Positions 6,752 through 10,325 of a stretch of 10,325 nt of DNA are shown one piece after another; within the stretch, counting starts at the first letter, position 1; each line of letters begins with the position of its first letter. Origin of the DNA: Acidobacteriaceae bacterium (GTDB lineage: Bacteria; Acidobacteriota; Terriglobia; Terriglobales; Acidobacteriaceae); the NCBI GenBank assembly GCA_003151875.1, contig PLYW01000354.1, forward strand, positions 1 to 10,325, given 5' to 3'. The notes beneath the pieces are model-generated. The model searched no databases. It was not told the origin of the DNA and was given only the letters and a program-made list of their open reading frames with translations. The translations under genes and the position numbers were made by a program.

Positions 6752-6931
6752 GTGGGAGCCCCCTGCTTTAGCAGGGGGCTGGACTTCAGTCCAGCGGAGA
6801 ACGAGCGATTTTGAGATGGGCTTTAGCCCCGGCTCTTTCGATCCCCGGCGCTAAAGCGCATCATCAAAGCTCGAATCCTTCCCGGAGCGTTGAAGCGCTC
6901 CTTTCCCCTGCATAAATGTGGGGGCTTCCAC
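6752..6931 (+). repeat. Six-hairpin palindromic element, copy 2 (divergent intergenic)
   Basis: The order matches copy 1: stems at 6759-6778 (9 bp, centre TT), 6779-6794 (7 bp, TC), 6818-6829 (5 bp, TT), 6848-6859 (5 bp, AA), 6884-6901 (8 bp, GA) and about 6905-6921. The outer ends are GTGGGAGC and GCTTCCAC. In the last two stems the deviations from the palindrome are G-T oppositions, which would be G-U wobbles in RNA. An additional outer inverted pair, CTGCGGAAAACTCTGG (6723-6738) and CCGGGTTTTGCGCAG (6943-6957), suggests that the full element spans about 6723-6957. Confidence 0.9.
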
Positions 6932-6992
6932 CAAGGACATTCCCGGGTTTTGCGCAGAGTTCTTCCGCTTTAGCCTGTGGTCAGGGTGCTCG

Positions 6993-7132
6993 CGCCAAAT
7001 GCTAAGTGCTAAGTGCCAACTGCCAACTGCCAACTGCTAACTGCTAACTGCCAACTGCCAAATGCCAAATGCCAAGTGCCAAGTGCCAACTGCTAACTGC
7101 TAACCGCTAACTGCTACGCGCTAACTGCTCCC
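6993..7132. repeat. Heptamer tandem array TGCYAAN, about 19 units
   Basis: Units run without interruption from about 6993 to 7125, with one further decayed unit to 7132. The sequence is mainly TGCTAAG, TGCCAAC, TGCTAAC, TGCCAAA and TGCCAAG. Identical neighbours occur in pairs or triplets (two TGCTAAG, three TGCCAAC, two TGCTAAC, two TGCCAAA, two TGCCAAG), the pattern expected from slippage or unequal exchange. Units near the right end are degenerate (CGCTAAC, TGCTACG, TGCTCCC). The array ends about 20 bases before the start of the membrane glycosyltransferase gene. Confidence 0.9.
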
Positions 7133-7141
7133 CCAAGCTGT

Positions 7142-7147
7142 TATATT
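7142..7147 (+). promoter_or_regulatory. Candidate -10 element for the GT-C gene (possible leaderless start)
   Basis: TATATT ends 6 bases before the GTG at 7154, so transcription from it would begin at about the start codon. No Shine-Dalgarno sequence is visible before that GTG, which is consistent with a leaderless mRNA. No good -35 is visible; the expected position falls inside the degenerate end of the heptamer array. Confidence 0.3.
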
Positions 7148-7153
7148 CGCCAC

Positions 7154-8584
7154 GTGCTGGAACCGGAGCGCAACTCGCTGGGGAGAACGGATCGGCACCC
7201 GTTCTGGAACATGCTGCGGGAGTCTGGGAAGTACTTCCTGCTGGTCACCCTGGCGGCTTTTGCGCTGCGGCTTTTCTTCTATCTTAGATTCCCGCACGTG
7301 ACCGGCGATTCGCTGATTTACGGTGACATCGCCAAGAACTGGCTCCAGCGCGGCATCTACGGCCTGGCTCACGCCGAGGGGGCGGGGCCTACCTGGATTC
7401 GCCTGCCCGGATATCCGGCGTTTCTGGCCGTCTGCTTTGCGCTATTTGGAAGCGAACATTACAACGCCGTCCTGCTGGTGCAAATCGTCATTGACCTGGC
7501 AGGCTGTTTCGTCATCGCCGACCTGGCGCGCAGAACGGTGTCGCCCCGCGCCGCGCGGATCGCATTCCTCCTGGCTGCGCTGTGTCCTTTTACCGCCAAC
7601 TACACGGTGGCTCCGCTGGCCGAGACGCTGAGCATCTTCTTCACCGCGGTGGCCCTCGATTGCGCCGTCGCCGCGTTCCAGGCCTCGGAGGAAGGGCTTG
7701 CCCGCTGGTCTGCGTGGATGGGTTGCGCCTTCGCCGTTGCGGCGGGAATCCTGCTTCGCCCCGACGGTGGCATTTTGCTGGTGGCGCTGGGTCTGTTCCT
7801 CCTGTGGCGGATGTGGCAAAGGCCTGCGGAGCGCACGCGCCTGTTCTGGGCGGGAGCGCTGGTGCTGGCGGTTTCGCTGGCTCCCCTGGCGCCGTGGACG
7901 GCGAGAAACTGGCGCGACTTCCATCGTTTCCAGCCTCTGGCCCCGCGTTACGCCAGCGATCCGGACGAGTTTGTTCCCTCTGGTTTCGACCAGTGGATGC
8001 GGACCTGGGTCGTGGATTACGTTTCCACCGAGGAAATTTACTGGCAGGTCCCGGGCGATGACGTTAATTTGCAGGACCTGCCCTCGCGGGCGTTCGACAG
8101 CGCGCAGCAGCGCGAGACGACACAAGCGATCTTCAACGATTACGCCAAGACGCACGTGGTCGATCCCGAACTGAACGCCCGCTTTGCGGAGCTGGCCAAC
8201 GAGCGCATACAACGCGCGTCGTTTCGTTATTACGTCTGGCTGCCCGCGTTGCGCATCGCCGACATGTGGCTGCGTCCCCGCACAGAAATGCTGCCACTCA
8301 ATACGCGCTGGTGGGAGTACGCCAATGACCGTGAGAGCAGCGTCCTGGCCACGCTCTGGGGCGTGCTCAACCTGCTGTTCCTGTTCGCAGCAGTGATGGG
8401 AGTTGTGCGCGGGCCGCGGCCCCGCTATCTCGCCCTCATGCTGTTGTTCATGCTGCTGCGCTCGGCGTTTCTGGGAACGCTGGAAAATCCCGAACCGCGC
8501 TATACGTTGGAATGTTTTCCGGTGGTGCTGGTCCTCGGCGGGGCATGGTTGTCGGGGATCAGACGAAGAAAGGCCCTACCGTGA
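7154..8584 (+). CDS. GT-C membrane glycosyltransferase, ArnT/PMT_2 (GT39/GT83)-like
   Basis: The 476-residue polytopic inner-membrane protein has about ten hydrophobic segments spread from residue 27 to the end. After TM1 (about 27-46) comes the first extracytoplasmic loop with the GT-C signature: 'VTGDSLIYGDIAKNWLQRG' carrying Asp52, the likely catalytic or metal aspartate, followed by 'WIRLPGYPAFLA' (81-92). 'APWTARNWRDF' after the central TM block and a periplasmic segment of about 130 residues also fit this family. Such enzymes move a sugar from a polyprenyl-phosphate donor to lipid A, protein or another acceptor on the outer face; the substrate cannot be told here. The start is uncertain: GTG 7154 has no ribosome site, and ATG 7211 is an in-frame alternative that still keeps TM1. 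It is divergent from the GH18-NodB-GT2 operon and overlaps panC tail to tail. Confidence 0.82.
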   Translation: MLEPERNSLGRTDRHPFWNMLRESGKYFLLVTLAAFALRLFFYLRFPHVTGDSLIYGDIAKNWLQRGIYGLAHAEGAGPTWIRLPGYPAFLAVCFALFGSEHYNAVLLVQIVIDLAGCFVIADLARRTVSPRAARIAFLLAALCPFTANYTVAPLAETLSIFFTAVALDCAVAAFQASEEGLARWSAWMGCAFAVAAGILLRPDGGILLVALGLFLLWRMWQRPAERTRLFWAGALVLAVSLAPLAPWTARNWRDFHRFQPLAPRYASDPDEFVPSGFDQWMRTWVVDYVSTEEIYWQVPGDDVNLQDLPSRAFDSAQQRETTQAIFNDYAKTHVVDPELNARFAELANERIQRASFRYYVWLPALRIADMWLRPRTEMLPLNTRWWEYANDRESSVLATLWGVLNLLFLFAAVMGVVRGPRPRYLALMLLFMLLRSAFLGTLENPEPRYTLECFPVVLVLGGAWLSGIRRRKALP

Positions 8585-9430
8585 CGACGGCGTGATCAGG
8601 ACATTGTCAATCAGCCTCGTGCTGCCTACATACGCTGCAACGGCCACCAGCGCGCAGTGCGACACATCGGCAAGCGGATCAAGGGTGTCGAGATCGACGA
8701 TGGCGAAGTAGTCCAGCTTCGCTCCACTCTCGTTCGCTATCACCTGCTTGCCAATCTCGATGAGCTTGGCGGAGTCGCGCTCGCCGTGGTCCACGGCTAT
8801 TTGCACCCGAGTTAGGGCCCGGTATAACACCAGCGCCTGCTGCCGTTGCTCGGACGTCAGGTAGACATTGCGGGAACTCATCGCCAGGCCGTCTTTCTCA
8901 CGCACAATGGGACAGACGACGACCTCGACATCCATATCGAGATCGTTGACTAACTTGCGAAGCACGGCTGCCTGTGCGGCATCTTTCTGGCCGAAGAAAG
9001 CGAGATCGGGGCGAACGATTTCGAACAGCTTTGCCACCACCGTCGCCACGCCACGGAAATGTCCCGGACGCGATGCGCCGTCGAGCTTGTCGCTCAGTTC
9101 CTCGACCAGCACATAGGTCTGCGCGCCTGGGGGATACATTTCTTCCACCCCAGGCGTGAACAGCAGGTCGGCGCCCAACTGCTCCAGCAGCGCAGTATCG
9201 CGTTCCATGGTGCGCGGATACTTGTCCAGATCTTCCGCCGGGCCGAATTGCAGGGGGTTCACGAAGATGGAAACGGCAGTCACATCGCAGCGCGCCTTCG
9301 ACGCGTGCACCAGCGAAAGATGGCCTTCGTGCAGCGCGCCCATGGTGGGCACGAATCCCAGGGTCTTGCCGTTACGGGTCACCCGGCGGCAAGCTGCCTT
9401 CATCTCGGCGATGGTCGCAATGCGTTTCAC
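8576..9430 (-). CDS. panC: Pantothenate synthetase (pantoate-beta-alanine ligase)
   Basis: The enzyme joins pantoate and beta-alanine with ATP (via pantoyl-adenylate) to give pantothenate, the CoA precursor; it is cytosolic. The 284-residue length is normal. Motifs: 'FVPTMGALHEGHLSL' with the nucleotide-binding HxGH (His34, His37), 'SIFVNPLQFGPAEDLDKYPR' (54-73) for pantoate binding, 'FGQKDAAQ' (146-153) and the KMSKS-like 'MSSRN' (183-187). The family consensus at the third motif is GEKDxQQ, so Gln148 and Ala152 are mild departures. The start is GTG at 9430 with no visible Shine-Dalgarno sequence. The last 9 bases overlap the 3' end of the convergent GT-C gene. No panB or panD is next to it, so it is not in a pan operon within the visible region. 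Confidence 0.96.
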   Translation of the reverse strand: MKRIATIAEMKAACRRVTRNGKTLGFVPTMGALHEGHLSLVHASKARCDVTAVSIFVNPLQFGPAEDLDKYPRTMERDTALLEQLGADLLFTPGVEEMYPPGAQTYVLVEELSDKLDGASRPGHFRGVATVVAKLFEIVRPDLAFFGQKDAAQAAVLRKLVNDLDMDVEVVVCPIVREKDGLAMSSRNVYLTSEQRQQALVLYRALTRVQIAVDHGERDSAKLIEIGKQVIANESGAKLDYFAIVDLDTLDPLADVSHCALVAVAAYVGSTRLIDNVLITPSSR

Positions 9431-9440
9431 GATGATGTTC

Positions 9441-9467
9441 GTTATAGCAGTTTCAGGGCCCCGCCAA
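9441..9467 (-). promoter_or_regulatory. panC promoter candidate with extended -10
   Basis: On the minus strand TGC-TATAAC (9449-9441) is an extended -10 and TTGGCG (9467-9462) a weak -35 at a short 15-base spacing, which extended -10 promoters tolerate. Transcription would begin about 4 bases before the GTG at 9430, giving a leaderless or nearly leaderless mRNA. That agrees with the missing ribosome site. Confidence 0.4.
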
Positions 9468-9502
9468 CTTGGTGGCTAGTAAAACTCAGCCAGAAAACCA
9501 GA

Positions 9503-9519
9503 ATGTGAAATTCCTAGTG
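9503..9519. repeat. 17-bp direct repeat, left copy
   Basis: ATGTGAAATTCCTAGTG matches 9787-9803 in 15 of 17 positions. Its last three bases (GTG) are the first bases of element copy 3. The pair brackets element copy 3 and the lone hairpin. Confidence 0.6.
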
Positions 9520-9696
9520 GGAGCCCCCGCATTTATGCGGGGGAAGGAGCGCTTCAGCGCTCCGGGGAAGAGGTTAGTTTGTTATCCCGCGCTTTAGCGC
9601 CGGGAAAACCACGGGGCTAAAGCCCACTCCCAAAATCGACTCGTTTCTCGCTCGACTGAAGTCCAGCTTCCCCCTGCTGAAGCAGGGGGCTACCAC
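9517..9696 (-). repeat. Six-hairpin palindromic element, copy 3 (inverted)
   Basis: It has the same six palindromes as copies 1 and 2 but in reverse order, so it is inserted in the opposite orientation: 9524-9543 (9 bp, centre TT), 9546-9563 (8 bp, TC), 9589-9600 (5 bp, TT), 9614-9625 (5 bp, AA), 9654-9663 (4 bp, GA, degraded) and 9670-9689 (9 bp, GA). The outer ends are GTGGGAGC and GCTACCAC. The flank CCAGAGTTTTGCTGCG (9707-9722) is the complement of the left flank of copy 2, showing that the mobile or duplicated unit is longer than the palindromes. It lies between the 5' end of panC and the 3' end of the PsbP/DcrB-like gene. Confidence 0.9.
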
Positions 9697-9751
9697 CAAG
9701 AGCTCGCCAGAGTTTTGCTGCGTAAAGTCGGCTTACTTCCGAATCTTAACT

Positions 9752-9769
9752 GCACCGCTGAAGCGGTGC
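9752..9769. repeat. Lone hairpin with the same CT-GA-AG centre
   Basis: GCACCGCTGAAGCGGTGC is a perfect palindrome of two 8-bp arms around GA, followed by TCCACCCTACGCACC. The centre matches that of the element hairpins (CTGAAG) but the arms are different, and it stands outside copy 3. It could be a solitary repeat of a related family, or a terminator stem for the minus-strand gene at 9798; no T-tract follows it. Confidence 0.7.
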
Positions 9770-9786
9770 TCCACCCTACGCACCAA

Positions 9787-9803
9787 GTGTGAAACTCCTA
9801 GTG
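9787..9803. repeat. 17-bp direct repeat, right copy (spans a stop codon)
   Basis: GTGTGAAACTCCTAGTG is the partner of 9503-9519. Read on the minus strand it contains the last codon and TAG stop (9798-9800) of the PsbP/DcrB-like gene, so the repeat reaches into coding sequence. Confidence 0.6.
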
Positions 9804-10325
9804 CCTCGGCGGCACCGGTTTCGAAGCTGGAGGCGCCTGCTTGGGCGCATTCTCTTCCTCTGCTCCTGCCGGCGGTTCAGGCTCGGGCAGTGCCCAGCTC
9901 TCCAGCACGCCCGCAAATAGCGGTTCCAGGCGCGCCAGATTTTCCGGTGAACATTTCAAGGCGACGGAATATATCTCGCCATCGGGGCCCTGAATAAAAA
10001 CCAGCTCTTCGATCCAATCGCGATCGGTCGCTTTCTCGTGATAGCGGACCTTCAGCATCTGGGCCGGTTTGTGGTCCACCGTGCGCTGCTGGCGTTGCAA
10101 GGTTTCGAACGCCTGGCCACCCTCGCGCATACTCTTGGACGCCTGTTCGATCATCGCGTCCAGGCTTACCGCCTCTTCATCGCCTTCCGACAGTGGCGTG
10201 ATCAGCGCCACCGTGATTTCATCCCACAGTGCCTTGTCCAGCTTTTGAGGAGGCGCTACCACCACACCATCGCCATCGTAAACCTTGCCCAGCATCGTCC
10301 AGGAACCGGGATACCTGAAGCAGAA
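9798..10325 (-). CDS. PsbP/DcrB-like protein of unknown function (5' truncated)
   Basis: The frame stays open through the right edge ('FCFRYPGSWT' precedes the internal ATG at 10295), so the N-terminus, including any signal peptide or lipobox, is missing. The visible 175 residues have the pattern of PsbP/DcrB-like folds: 'RYPGSWTML', a charged helix around 'SLDAMIEQASKSM', 'QAFETLQRQQRTVDHKPAQMLKVRYHEK', then 'EELVFIQGPDGEIYSVALKCSPENLARLEPLFAGVLESW'. This is pattern matching on a weakly conserved family, so the assignment is tentative. The last 30 or so residues are a Pro/Glu/Ala-rich low-complexity tail ending PVPPRH. Related proteins are usually exported or lipid-anchored, but nothing here gives a function. 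Confidence 0.6.
   Translation of the reverse strand, partial: FCFRYPGSWTMLGKVYDGDGVVVAPPQKLDKALWDEITVALITPLSEGDEEAVSLDAMIEQASKSMREGGQAFETLQRQQRTVDHKPAQMLKVRYHEKATDRDWIEELVFIQGPDGEIYSVALKCSPENLARLEPLFAGVLESWALPEPEPPAGAEEENAPKQAPPASKPVPPRH

Noticed and set aside
6851..7033. 60-codon minus-strand frame in the divergent intergenic region
   Set aside because: It is made wholly of element copy 2 and heptamer sequence and has no protein features.
6993..7132. Possible CRISPR array
   Set aside because: The period is 7 bases with no spacers and no cas genes nearby; it is a simple tandem repeat.
7442..8212. 256-codon minus-strand frame opposite the GT-C gene
   Set aside because: The plus-strand product has clear TM segments and GT-C motifs. 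The antisense is Arg/Gly/Gln-rich with no domain.
9670..9769. Rho-independent terminators formed by the last element hairpin or the lone hairpin
   Set aside because: The stems are strong but no run of T follows in either direction. Termination or transcript-end protection remains possible but is not supported by the sequence.

Overview
The window looks like a chromosomal segment of a moderately GC-rich, didermal, soil-type bacterium, most likely an Acidobacteriota (Terriglobia) member. That placement is inferred from two kinds of dispersed repeat I associate with that phylum, a multi-palindrome element bounded by GTGGGAGC/GCTCCCAC and intergenic heptamer arrays (TGCYAAN, TGACAAC). No rRNA or other taxonomic marker gene is present. 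I see no rRNA, tRNA, CRISPR array, transposase or phage gene.

Layout. (1) 1-1216, plus strand: the 3' part of a YjbR/MmcQ-type gene with an unusual Lys-rich tail, overlapping by ATGA with a gene for a small secreted protein that carries a palindromic element inside its reading frame. (2) 1217-1638: non-coding, with an AT-rich promoter-like region near its end. (3) 1639-2019, plus: a single-domain STAS protein (anti-sigma-factor antagonist type). (4) 2020-2164: a convergent gap made of dispersed repeats. (5) 2165-6611, minus: a two-gene unit, a 1164-residue GH18-NodB-GT2 fusion followed 13 bases later by pyrD (class 1 dihydroorotate dehydrogenase). (6) 6612-7153: a divergent intergenic region built almost entirely of repeats, namely an inverted heptamer array, a six-hairpin element and a longer heptamer array. 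(7) 7154-8584, plus: a GT-C (ArnT/PMT_2-like) membrane glycosyltransferase. (8) 8576-9430, minus: panC, convergent with the previous gene and overlapping it by 9 bases. (9) 9431-9797: a panC promoter candidate, a third inverted copy of the element, and a lone hairpin. (10) 9798-10325, minus: the 3' part of a gene for a PsbP/DcrB-like protein.

Functionally the window mixes housekeeping metabolism (pyrimidine and pantothenate synthesis) with envelope work. The most notable gene is the GH18-NodB-GT2 fusion. Its predicted topology puts a hydrolase and a polysaccharide deacetylase outside the inner membrane and a processive GT2 synthase inside, so one polypeptide would combine roles that PNAG systems split between PgaB and PgaC. 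The most notable non-coding signal is the roughly 180-bp element present three times. Each copy has six consecutive palindromes in the same order, nearly all centred on CT-NN-AG, inside an outer inverted repeat. One copy is translated in frame just behind a signal peptide.
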